Of a stretch of 64,000 bases of DNA, positions 26,482-33,955 are shown piece after piece. The number at the start of each line of letters is the position of its first letter. Within the stretch, counting starts at the first letter, position 1. This stretch comes from Opitutaceae bacterium (GTDB lineage Bacteria > Verrucomicrobiota > Verrucomicrobiia > Opitutales > Opitutaceae): positions 496,001 through 560,000 of the forward strand of contig JAIXWF010000022.1 of NCBI GenBank assembly GCA_027482185.1, written 5' to 3'. The translations under genes and the position numbers were made by a program. The notes beneath the pieces were generated by a model that saw nothing but the letters and a program-made list of their open reading frames with translations, searched no databases and was not told the origin of the DNA.

Positions 26482-27711
26482 ATGCCCACCGTCGCGATTC
26501 TCGGGACCTTCGACACCAAGGGGGAAGAACACGCGTTTCTCGCCGAATTGATCCGGCGGCAGGGCTGCACGCCGCTGCTGATCAACGCCGGTTGCCTCGA
26601 GGCGCCGCGGATCCAGCCGGACATCAGTGCGGAAATTCTGGCCGAGGCGGCGGATCCGGCGTGGCGCGAGGTGTTCGCGCGGCGCGACCGCGGCGAGTGC
26701 GTCGCGCTGATGGCGCGCGGCGCGGCCAAGACCATCGCGGGCTTCGCCGCACGGGGTTTGATCCACGGCATGGTTTCGCTCGGCGGCGGCGGCGGCACGG
26801 CCATTGCCACGGCGGCGATGCGCGCGCTGCCGATCGGGTTTCCCAAGGTGATGGTCTCGACCTTGGCCAGCGGCAATGTGGCGCCGTATGTCGGCACGAC
26901 CGACATCGTGATGATCCCGGCCATCGTCGATGTCTCGGGCATCAACCGCGTCTCGCGTATCATCTTCGAGAACGCCGCGGGCGCGATCTGCGGCATGGTG
27001 GCCGCGGCGGAACGGCGCCGCAGCGAACCGGCGCCCGACAAACCCCTGGTCGTCGCGAGCATGTTCGGCAACACGACGGCGTGCGTCACCGAGGCCAAGC
27101 GCCTCATCGAGGCGGCGGGCTACGAGGTGCTCGTGTTCCACGCCACGGGCACGGGCGGGCGCGCGCTGGAAGCGTTGGTGGCGAGCGGACTCGCGGCGGG
27201 TGTGCTCGATATCACGACGACGGAATGGGCCGATGAGCTCGTCGGCGGGATTCTGGGCGCGGGGCCGGAGCGGCTCGAGGCCGCGGGCAAGGCGAAGGTG
27301 CCGGCGATCGTGACGCCGGGCTGCCTCGACATGGTGAATTTCGGCGAGCGCGCGACGGTGCCGGCGAAGTTCGCCGGGCGTTTGTTCTACCAGCACAACC
27401 CGCAGGTGACGCTGATGCGCACGACGCCGGCGGAGTGCGCGGAGCTCGGCCGCGTTCTCGCGGAAAAGGTCAACCGCTACACCGCGCCGGCGACGGTGCT
27501 GCTGCCGCTGAAGGGCATCAGCATCATCAGTGCGCCCGGCGGCGCGTTTCACGATCCGGCAGCGGACGCGGCTTTGTTCGGCGCGATCCGGCAGCATTTG
27601 CGCGCGGATATCCCGCGCGTGGAACTGGACGTCGCGATCAACGACCCGATTTTCGCCCGCGCCTGCGCGGAGGCGTTGCTCGGGCATTTGCGCGCCGGGG
27701 CGCGCTGTTGA
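26482..27711 (+). CDS. Tm-1-like ATP-binding (UPF0261) protein
   Basis: The product has 409 residues, ATG 26482 chosen because MPTVAILGTFDTKGEEHAFL is the typical UPF0261 opening. SLGGGGGTAIATAAMRALPIG FPKVMVSTLASGNVAPYVGT and ASMFGNTTACVTEAKRLIEA are the recognisable nucleotide-binding-type glycine-rich segments. In tomato Tm-1 the same domain is joined to the TIM barrel found here at 20417-21280. Bacterial homologues probably act with that barrel on an unknown small molecule. No signal peptide. The gene is the last of the plus-strand set and is followed by a TTGAA-word repeat. Confidence 0.85.
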   Translation: MPTVAILGTFDTKGEEHAFLAELIRRQGCTPLLINAGCLEAPRIQPDISAEILAEAADPAWREVFARRDRGECVALMARGAAKTIAGFAARGLIHGMVSLGGGGGTAIATAAMRALPIGFPKVMVSTLASGNVAPYVGTTDIVMIPAIVDVSGINRVSRIIFENAAGAICGMVAAAERRRSEPAPDKPLVVASMFGNTTACVTEAKRLIEAAGYEVLVFHATGTGGRALEALVASGLAAGVLDITTTEWADELVGGILGAGPERLEAAGKAKVPAIVTPGCLDMVNFGERATVPAKFAGRLFYQHNPQVTLMRTTPAECAELGRVLAEKVNRYTAPATVLLPLKGISIISAPGGAFHDPAADAALFGAIRQHLRADIPRVELDVAINDPIFARACAEALLGHLRAGARC

Positions 27712-27736
27712 ACGTTGGAAGCTGAAGGTTGAAAGC
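27706..27736. repeat. TTGAA-word repeat copy
   Basis: TGTTGAACGTTGGAAGCTGA then AGGTTGAAAGC overlaps the last codons of the Tm-1-like gene and ends before the small Lys/Ala-rich gene on the other strand. It belongs to the TTGAAAGTTGAAAG family. Confidence 0.5.
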
Positions 27737-27763
27737 CGGGCCGCCCGACGCGGGCGGCGGCGA

Positions 27764-28099
27764 TCAGGCGGACGGAGGTGCCGGCGGGACATCCGCGGGC
27801 GGCGGCAACGGGGCGGGCGCGGGCTTTGCTTTGGCGCGGCGCGGGCGGGCGGTGCGCTTTTTGGCGGCCGGGGCGGCGGCGAGTTCGGCGAGGAGACGCT
27901 TCAGGTGTTTCTTGGCGGCCTTGGCGGTTTTCTTGGCCGACTTGAGAACTTTGCGGGCCCGTTTGGCGGCGGCTTTGGCGGTCTGCGCTTCGGAGGCGGC
28001 GTGTTCGGAGGCGGCGCGGGCCTTTGCGATTTCCGCACGGAGGGCCTTGAGATCGACGGGGGCGGACGGGGCGGGGGTGGCGGCGGACTTGGAGGGCAT
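27764..28099 (-). CDS. Lys/Ala/Pro-rich small protein
   Basis: The product has 111 residues from ATG 28099. It consists of an N-terminal SPAP-type linker, a long Ala/Lys helix with coiled-coil character (LKALRAEIAKARAASEHAAS, then AKRARKVLKSAKKTAKAAKK), and a Pro-rich tail (PAPAPLPPPADVPPAPPSA). The highly basic helix could bind nucleic acid, as in histone-like or ribosome-associated tails, but no named family is recognised. It has no neighbour on its strand nearby. Low-complexity proteins of this kind are hard to distinguish from spurious frames in GC-rich DNA, hence moderate confidence. Confidence 0.55.
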   Translation of the reverse strand: MPSKSAATPAPSAPVDLKALRAEIAKARAASEHAASEAQTAKAAAKRARKVLKSAKKTAKAAKKHLKRLLAELAAAPAAKKRTARPRRAKAKPAPAPLPPPADVPPAPPSA

Positions 28100-28256
28100 G
28101 GGCAAGAAAGGCGGAACGGCGGGCGGAGCGGCGCGCACAGGGTTAGCGAGGCGCGGGAGCGCGGCGCAAACGCGGAAATGTTACGTTTTCGGTTACGAAT
28201 CGGCAACGGCCGGGGAACGGCGTCGCGCCGTCGGGCCCGCGTGGCACCGTCGCGCG

Positions 28257-28919
28257 ATGAAGGGCCGGGTGATCGCAATCGGGGACGTGCACGGGTGCGC
28301 GCAGGAGCTGGAGGACCTGCTGAACGCCGTGGCGCCGACGCGCCACGATCGCGTGATTCTGCTCGGCGATCTGGTCAACCGGGGGCCCGAGAGCGCGCGC
28401 GTGCTGGAATTGGCGCGGCAGCACGCGCACCGGTCGTTGTTGGGCAACCACGAGCTGCGGCTGCTCAACTATCGGCGGACGGGCGATCCGACGCACCTGA
28501 AGAAATCGGATTACGAGACGCTCCGCCAACTCGGGCCGAAGGATTGGGCGTACTTGGCGGCGATGCCGCTGACGCATGAACTGGGGGAATTCGGCGCGGT
28601 GCTGGTGCACGGCGGGTTTTTGCCGGACCGGCCGTGGCGGGGGCAGCCGGCGCGCGTGGTCACGCGGATCCAGGTGATCGGGCCGGACGGCGAGCCGCAG
28701 AAACGCGCGCGTTTTCCCGAGGCGCCGCATTGGTCGGAGCGGTGGAACGGGGCGCCGTTCGTCGTCTACGGGCACACGCCGGGGCCGGAGCCGGTGCGGC
28801 GGAAAGGATCGCTCGGGATCGATACGGCCTGCGTGAACGGCGGCGCGCTCACGGCGTGCATTTTCCCGGGCCGCGAGCTGGTGCAGGTGCCGGCGCGGGC
28901 GAGGTATGTCCCGGCGTGA
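28257..28919 (+). CDS. Calcineurin-like metallophosphoesterase (serine/threonine protein phosphatase type)
   Basis: The product has 220 residues and is cytoplasmic. The start MKGRVIAIGDVHGCAQELE gives the first metal motif GDVHG (9-13), followed by GDLVNRGPESA, GNHELRLLNYR, VLVHGGFLPD and YGHTPGPEP, i.e. the full set of phosphoesterase motifs with the GNHE box. The arrangement resembles bacterial PrpA/ApaH-like and bis(5'-nucleosyl)-tetraphosphatase-related phosphatases. It would use two metal ions to cleave phosphoesters of a protein or nucleotide. It reads divergently from the Lys-rich gene. Confidence 0.85.
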   Translation: MKGRVIAIGDVHGCAQELEDLLNAVAPTRHDRVILLGDLVNRGPESARVLELARQHAHRSLLGNHELRLLNYRRTGDPTHLKKSDYETLRQLGPKDWAYLAAMPLTHELGEFGAVLVHGGFLPDRPWRGQPARVVTRIQVIGPDGEPQKRARFPEAPHWSERWNGAPFVVYGHTPGPEPVRRKGSLGIDTACVNGGALTACIFPGRELVQVPARARYVPA

Positions 28920-28929
28920 GCGCCGGCGC

Positions 28930-29041
28930 AGTTGAGAGTTGAGAGATGAGGGTTGAGAGATCGATCCCCCCTTCCCCCGCTCACGGCCATGGGGCTCGGC
29001 AGCACCCCGGCGATCCGCAATCCGAATTCCGCAATCCGCAG
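28930..29041. repeat. Two tandem-word repeat tracts
   Basis: Between the phosphoesterase and the response regulator (convergent genes) are GTTGAGAGTTGAGAGATGAG plus GGTTGAGAG (28930-28960), a TTGAA-family copy, and CGATCCGCAATCCGAATTCC then GCAATCCGCAG (29011-29041). Nothing resembling a terminator is seen. Confidence 0.6.
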
Positions 29042-29048
29042 TCTGTCG

Positions 29049-29414
29049 TCACCCGCCGGTGAGGCGGCGGACTTCGGCGAGGATGTTCGAGAGCGAGGTC
29101 GTTTTCTCGAGGTAGGCGGAGACGACTTTGCCGACGGTTTCGTCGGCGGTCTTGGCGTCGAGCAGCACGCCGGTGAGGATCATCATCGGCGTATCCGGAA
29201 GCACCTTACGCAGTTGTTTCACGGTCTCGAGGCCGTCCGCGTCGTCGAGCTGCAGGTCGGAAATGATCAGGTCGGGCTTCTCCAGCTGGACGGCTTTGAA
29301 GGCGGCGGTGGGGGTGTTGACGGAGACCAGGCGGAAGCCGTGGCGGCCGAGATATTCGGCGATGAGCGTCCGGATATCCTCCTCGTCGTCGAGGTGCAGA
29401 ATGGTCTTGGTCAT
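29049..29414 (-). CDS. Single-domain response regulator
   Basis: The product has 121 residues from ATG 29414. It is a CheY-like receiver: acidic pair LDDEED (9-13), phosphoacceptor Asp53 in IISDLQLDDADG, MILTG for the conserved Thr, and LEKTTSL carrying the conserved Lys. No output domain is present. It follows the CHASE3 sensor gene by 17 bp on the same strand, so the pair probably forms a signalling unit, although the sensor lacks a kinase domain and a separate histidine kinase would have to phosphorylate this receiver. Confidence 0.9.
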   Translation of the reverse strand: MTKTILHLDDEEDIRTLIAEYLGRHGFRLVSVNTPTAAFKAVQLEKPDLIISDLQLDDADGLETVKQLRKVLPDTPMMILTGVLLDAKTADETVGKVVSAYLEKTTSLSNILAEVRRLTGG

Positions 29415-29431
29415 GGTCGGGAGGGGCGGCG

Positions 29432-30583
29432 TCAGGCGTGCGCGTTGGCCGCGGTCGGGTGGAGCTGGACGATGAGGACGCCGCCGACGACCTTGTCGCG
29501 GTCGCGGAGCGGCACGAGCGAGGCGCGGGCGGGGAGGACGGCGCCGTGGCGGGTCGTGAGCAGGGCGGGTTGGTCGCGGAGCTCGCGGCCGTCGGCGAGG
29601 GCCTGGCGGAACGGCTCGACGGTGGGTTCGCCTTCGCGCGGGCGGAACCGCACGACCTGCGCGAGCGGCTGGGTGAGGATCGCCTGGTCCTCGGCGCCGG
29701 TGGCCTGGCGGACGGCGGCGTTGATGCGGGTGACGTTGAGGGCCTTCGTGAGGACGAAGACGAGGTCGTTGACGGAATTGACGATGAGCTGGTTGTAACG
29801 GAGCTGGTGTTCCTGGGACTGGAGGGACCATTTGCGCTCCATGTTTTCCGTGGTGAGCCGGTCGTTGGCTGCGGAGAGCTCGCGGGTGCGTTCGCGGACG
29901 CGGGCCTCGAGATCGGCGTTGGCGTCGCGCAACGTGGCGGTGAGCCGGCGACGGGCGGCGAGGTCGTCGCGGATCAGCCAGGCGACGGCGGCGAAGAGGA
30001 GGAGATTGAGAGCGACGCCGCTGCCGACGAGCCAGCGGACGTTCTCGGCCTGGAGGAAGGCGGCGCGGTCGCGGGCGCTGAGTTGCTCGAAGAGCTCGTC
30101 GCGCAGTTTGCCGAGGCCGCGGCGCACTTCGCCGACGCCGGGCGTGCCGGCATCGGCGGCGAGCAGGCGGCGGACTTCGTCGGTTTGGTTGGCGGCGCGG
30201 GCGGCGCCGAGTTCGCGGGCGAAGGCGGCACGGGCGAGGGCCTGCGGTTCGATTCGCTGGAGCGCCTGGAGCTGGGCCGGTGCGTCGCGCGTGAGCGCCT
30301 TGGCGGTTTCGAAATGTTCGGTGTGGGCGGCGAGGGCCTCGCGGGCGGCGGCGAGGTCGCGGGCGTCGCCGGTGAGCACGTAGGTGCGGACGAGGGCATC
30401 GCCGGAAAGCAAGGTGGTGCCGGCGTTCTCGAGTTCGTAGATGACGGCGTGGGTGTGGTTGACCCAGTCGCTGGCGGCCACGGAGCGGTTGATGTGGCGG
30501 ACGGCGAAGTAGGCGACGACCAGCACCACGGCGAAGATCGCCGCAAAGCCGCCGTACACGATCCGGAGAAAAGAGTCCTTCAC
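29432..30583 (-). CDS. CHASE3-PAS membrane sensor lacking a kinase domain
   Basis: The product has 383 residues. A membrane segment near residues 9-28 and another near 184-205 (VGSGVALNLLLFAAVAWLIR) bracket a periplasmic helical domain that reads like CHASE3 (SGDALVRTYVLTGDARDLAA). Next is a coiled coil (ANADLEARVRERTRELSAAN) and a C-terminal PAS-like region (HQLRYNQLIVNSVNDLVFVL, GAEDQAILTQPLAQVV) that ends the protein. No HisKA or HATPase follows, although such sensors normally continue. The next gene downstream is the single receiver. It may signal through another kinase or a dimer partner. Confidence 0.8.
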   Translation of the reverse strand: MKDSFLRIVYGGFAAIFAVVLVVAYFAVRHINRSVAASDWVNHTHAVIYELENAGTTLLSGDALVRTYVLTGDARDLAAAREALAAHTEHFETAKALTRDAPAQLQALQRIEPQALARAAFARELGAARAANQTDEVRRLLAADAGTPGVGEVRRGLGKLRDELFEQLSARDRAAFLQAENVRWLVGSGVALNLLLFAAVAWLIRDDLAARRRLTATLRDANADLEARVRERTRELSAANDRLTTENMERKWSLQSQEHQLRYNQLIVNSVNDLVFVLTKALNVTRINAAVRQATGAEDQAILTQPLAQVVRFRPREGEPTVEPFRQALADGRELRDQPALLTTRHGAVLPARASLVPLRDRDKVVGGVLIVQLHPTAANAHA

Positions 30584-30595
30584 GGCGCGGCGGGG

Positions 30596-31312
30596 TCAGG
30601 GCGCGGCGTTCTGCCGGAGGTCGGCATCGCGTTCGGGCGGGTCTTTTTTCACAACGGTGACGACGAAGTGCTTGATCCCCTCATCATAGGTGTAGGTGTA
30701 CTCGGTTGCCGAGGTCCAATTGCGCTCCAGCGAATCGGCGACCTTGGTCGCGATGCTGCGGAGGCTTTCGCCGCTGCGGGCCAGATTGATGAAGTACTTG
30801 CGGTTGTTGTAGTCGAGGTAGGCTTTGTTTTCCGTCACGTAACACACGGAGTGACCGATGTTCGTCCCTACCAGAACGACGCGAACAAGCCGGGTCTTGA
30901 ATCCTTTCCGCCGGAGCACGTGGTCGGCGAGGATGGCGTAGTCGTCGCAGTCCCCGGAGCGGTCGCGCAGGAATTCGTCCGGCGGCAGCACGAGGGGGCT
31001 GTAGTCGTAGGCGAAGTTTTCGAAGAGCCCGGCGAATTGCTTCGGCGTCAGGCCCGGCTCGGCCTCGAGATCGCGGAGGCGGAAACGGTCGCTCGGTTTG
31101 AGGGCCGCCCAGGCGGTCACCGTCGTAAGCAGGAGCAGGCCGAGCCAGAGGAGGCGCGGCTGCGGGCGCTGCGGCGGAGGGACGGGCGGGTTCAAGGCGC
31201 GGTGAAGCAGGGAAAGGCAAGAATCGGCGCGCGGGGAGGGCAAATTTAGCCGCCGGTGGTTTTCCGACCGCCGGCCAAGTAGTTTTCCCTTCGGAAACCG
31301 GGAGCGGGGCAC
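30596..31312 (-). CDS. Transglutaminase-like cysteine protease, membrane-anchored
   Basis: The product has up to 238 residues; the true start may be downstream of 31312 because the first 45 residues look poorly conserved. A single membrane segment (LLWLGLLLLTTVTAWAAL) anchors it. The extracytoplasmic part shows a papain/transglutaminase-like pattern: SGDCDDYAILADHVLRRKGF with the candidate nucleophile Cys, NIGHSVCYV with His, and AYLDYNNRKYF with Asp. Such proteins process peptidoglycan-linked or secreted proteins. The gene lies 12 bp upstream of the CHASE3 gene on the same strand and is likely in that transcript. Confidence 0.7.
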   Translation of the reverse strand: MPRSRFPKGKLLGRRSENHRRLNLPSPRADSCLSLLHRALNPPVPPPQRPQPRLLWLGLLLLTTVTAWAALKPSDRFRLRDLEAEPGLTPKQFAGLFENFAYDYSPLVLPPDEFLRDRSGDCDDYAILADHVLRRKGFKTRLVRVVLVGTNIGHSVCYVTENKAYLDYNNRKYFINLARSGESLRSIATKVADSLERNWTSATEYTYTYDEGIKHFVVTVVKKDPPERDADLRQNAAP

Positions 31313-31313
31313 G

Positions 31314-31338
31314 AAAAACCCGGTCCGAGGACCGGGTT
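31314..31338 (-). terminator. Rho-independent terminator of the dienelactone hydrolase gene
   Basis: On the minus strand AACCCGGTCC and GGACCGGGTT form a 10-bp stem with a 2-nt loop. It is followed by a run of T residues (31318-31314). It lies about 50 bp past the stop of the hydrolase gene and just upstream of the transglutaminase-like gene start. Confidence 0.75.
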
Positions 31339-31386
31339 GAGAGGGTGGTCCGGCGCGGCGGCCGGCCCGGGTCGGCGCGGACGACG

Positions 31387-32187
31387 TCAGATTTTGGCGA
31401 GGATGGCCTTGAGGCGCACCCAGGCTTCGTCGCGGGCTTTTTTGTTGGGCTCGGTGGCGTCGGGCTGTTCGCCGCTGCGCATGAAGCCGTGGCCGGCCCC
31501 CTCGTAGGTGACGGGCTCGTAGAGCTTGCCGGCGGCCTTCATCAACTCGGTGGTCTTCGGGATGGAGGCGTTGATGCGGGCGTCGTTGCCGCCGTAGAAA
31601 CCGTAGACCGGGACGGCGATGCGGGCGATTTCCTCGGCGGTGGCGGGGGCGTCACCGTAGAACACGAGGGCGGCCTTGAAGTCTTTGTTGTTGGTGGCGA
31701 AGCGGAAAGTCTGGCGACCGCCCCAGCAGAAACCGCCGACGACGACCTTGCCGTTGCTCGCGGGCAATTTGCCCACGTAGGCGGCGACGGCGGCGAGGTC
31801 GCCGGTGATTTGTTCGGGGGTGAGCGACGAGAGGGCCTTGCCGACGGCGTCGCGGCTGCCGAGCTCGGCCGTGCCGCCGCCGCCGGGTGCGGTGCCGGAG
31901 AGGAGGTCGGGGGCGATGGCGATGTAGCCGGCCTCGGCAAGTTGGTCGACGACGCTGCGGGCCCAATCGGTCAGGCCCTGGTTTTCATGGATGACGACCA
32001 CGGCGGTGGCCTTGTTCTTGACCTCGGGGAAACCGACGAAGGCCTTCACGGCGCGGTCGCCGTTTTTCACGGTGACCCATTCGAGGTGGCGCGGCGTTTT
32101 TTCGAGGCGGGCCTTGGCCCAATCCTGGGCGGCGGCGGTGGAGACGAGCCCGAGGAGGGCCGTGAGGGAGAGCAGCAGACGTTTCAT
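31387..32187 (-). CDS. Secreted dienelactone hydrolase family protein
   Basis: The protein has 266 residues from ATG 32187, with a signal peptide (MKRLLLSLTALLGLVSTAAA). The alpha/beta hydrolase core shows VVVIHENQGLTDWARS, the nucleophile elbow GGFCWGGRQ (Cys in place of Ser, as in dienelactone hydrolases), YGGNDARI with the acid residue, and YEGAGHGFM with His. Such enzymes hydrolyse lactones or carboxylic esters; a periplasmic member may act on plant-derived ester substrates. Its own Rho-independent terminator lies downstream at 31314-31338. It reads divergently from the beta-helix protein gene. Confidence 0.85.
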   Translation of the reverse strand: MKRLLLSLTALLGLVSTAAAQDWAKARLEKTPRHLEWVTVKNGDRAVKAFVGFPEVKNKATAVVVIHENQGLTDWARSVVDQLAEAGYIAIAPDLLSGTAPGGGGTAELGSRDAVGKALSSLTPEQITGDLAAVAAYVGKLPASNGKVVVGGFCWGGRQTFRFATNNKDFKAALVFYGDAPATAEEIARIAVPVYGFYGGNDARINASIPKTTELMKAAGKLYEPVTYEGAGHGFMRSGEQPDATEPNKKARDEAWVRLKAILAKI

Positions 32188-32329
32188 GGGTGGGGAAAGA
32201 CGGACTAACGGAGGCGGGACTCCGGCCGGACGCACGGCCGGCGGCGGGGTTGCGGGGAATCAGGCAGGATGCATGACGGCACGCAACGTTGCCGTGGGCG
32301 CCGCGTCCTGCGGGGCTGCGGGCCCGCCG

Positions 32330-33895
32330 ATGAATTCCCCTTTCCTGCTTCTCTGCCTGGGTGCGATTGCAGCTGCGTCCGTTTCGGCCGCCGACCAGGC
32401 CGCCGAAAGCACGTGGGTGCGGCGCGGCCCCGACGGCAAATGGGTCTACCGCGTCGATGCCCGCGGCGAGGGCATCCCGGATTATTCCCGTGCGGGTTAC
32501 GGTGGCGGCGGGGTGGTGCTGCCGCAGGTGCCGACGGTCGTCACGTTGCAACCGCATCCGGCCGGCGACGACGGCGCGCGGATCCAGGCCGCGCTCGATG
32601 AAGTCGGCGCGCGCACGCCGAACGCGCGCGGCTTCCGCGGCGCGGTGCTGCTCGCGGCGGGGACGTACCGGATCGGCGGGAAACTGGAAATGAAGGCGGG
32701 CGGCGTCGTGTTGCGCGGGGCAGGCGCCGGCGAGACCGGCGGCACCGTGATCCTCGCCACGGGTAAGACGCAGCGCACCTTGATCGAGATCGGCGGGCCG
32801 CGGGCCGCGCGCACGGAGATCGCCGGGACGCGGCGGCGTGTGACGGATGCGTATGTCCCTTCGAATTCCCGTTCTTTCAACGTCGACTCCGCGGCCGGCT
32901 ATGCGGTGGGCGACCGGATCATCGTTTACCGGCCCTCGACGGCGGCGTGGATCGCGGCGATCGGCATGGACAAGATTCCCAACCGGCCCGGCGCGCCCGC
33001 CGGCGAGACGAAGTCGTGGAAAGCGGGCGACTACGACCTCGCGTTCGAGCGCACGGTGACGGCGATCGCGGGCAACCGCGTCACGGTCGATGCGCCGGTG
33101 ATGAACGCGCTCGACGCGGAGTTCGGCGGCGGGGCGATTTTCAAATACCGGCTGCCGCGCATTGCGGAGTGCGGCGTCGAATCGCTGCGGCTCGTTTCCG
33201 AGTACGAGAAGGGCCGCGAGACCGAGGACGAGGCGCATGCCTGGGTCGGCATCGAGCTCGGCTACGCGGAAAACGCGTGGGTGCGCGACGTCACCGTGGT
33301 GCATTTCAGCCACGCGGTGGACGCGGACCGGGAGTCGATCTTCGTGACGCTGCAGGATTGCCGGCACCTGGAGCCGGTGTCGCGGCTGACGGGCGGGCGG
33401 CGGTATTCCTTCGCGCTCAACGGCCAGTACGGGCTCGCGTTGCGGTGCTTCGCGCGCGGGGCGCGGCACTCGTTTGTGAACGGCTCGCGGGCGCGCGGGC
33501 CGAGCGCGTTCGTCGATTGCACGGCGGTGGACGCGAAGGCGGACTCGGGTCCGCATCACCGCTGGGTGGTCGGCACGCTCTACGACAACGTGTCCGACGA
33601 CAATCAGCTGCGCGTGCAGAACCGGCTCTGGTCCGGTTCCGGGCACGGCTGGGCCGGCGCGCAGCAAGTGCTGTGGAACAGCACGTCGAAATCGCTCACG
33701 CTGCAGCAGCCGCCGACGGCGCGGAACTACGCGATCGGCTGCATCGGCACCTGGGTGCCCGGCAGTTGGTCGACGGATTCGCCCGACGGCATCGTCGAGT
33801 CCAAGGGCCGCCCGGTCTTGCCCCGGAGCCTGTATCGCGCGCAACTCGAGGACCGCCTCGGCCCCGCCGCCCTCGCCGCCCTCGCGCCGCCCTGA
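32330..33895 (+). CDS. Secreted right-handed beta-helix (pectate lyase superfamily) protein
   Basis: The protein has 521 residues; ATG 32330 opens a signal peptide (MNSPFLLLCLGAIAAASVSA). ARIQAALDEVGARTPNARGF and GAVLLAAGTYRIGGKLEMKA are the typical entrance to the parallel beta-helix pectate-lyase_3/P22-tailspike-type fold, followed by the turns GGVVLRGAGAGETGGTVILA. Later RHSFVNGSRARGPSAFVDCT fits helix rungs. Activity could be lyase or hydrolase on a pectin-like polymer. The next gene encodes a PL10 pectate lyase on the same strand, supporting cooperative pectin breakdown. Confidence 0.8.
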   Translation: MNSPFLLLCLGAIAAASVSAADQAAESTWVRRGPDGKWVYRVDARGEGIPDYSRAGYGGGGVVLPQVPTVVTLQPHPAGDDGARIQAALDEVGARTPNARGFRGAVLLAAGTYRIGGKLEMKAGGVVLRGAGAGETGGTVILATGKTQRTLIEIGGPRAARTEIAGTRRRVTDAYVPSNSRSFNVDSAAGYAVGDRIIVYRPSTAAWIAAIGMDKIPNRPGAPAGETKSWKAGDYDLAFERTVTAIAGNRVTVDAPVMNALDAEFGGGAIFKYRLPRIAECGVESLRLVSEYEKGRETEDEAHAWVGIELGYAENAWVRDVTVVHFSHAVDADRESIFVTLQDCRHLEPVSRLTGGRRYSFALNGQYGLALRCFARGARHSFVNGSRARGPSAFVDCTAVDAKADSGPHHRWVVGTLYDNVSDDNQLRVQNRLWSGSGHGWAGAQQVLWNSTSKSLTLQQPPTARNYAIGCIGTWVPGSWSTDSPDGIVESKGRPVLPRSLYRAQLEDRLGPAALAALAPP

Positions 33896-33955
33896 CCCCG
33901 CGCCCGTCGCTCCGACCCAAAACCCAAGACCCCAAACCCAAAACCCCGAATTTCG

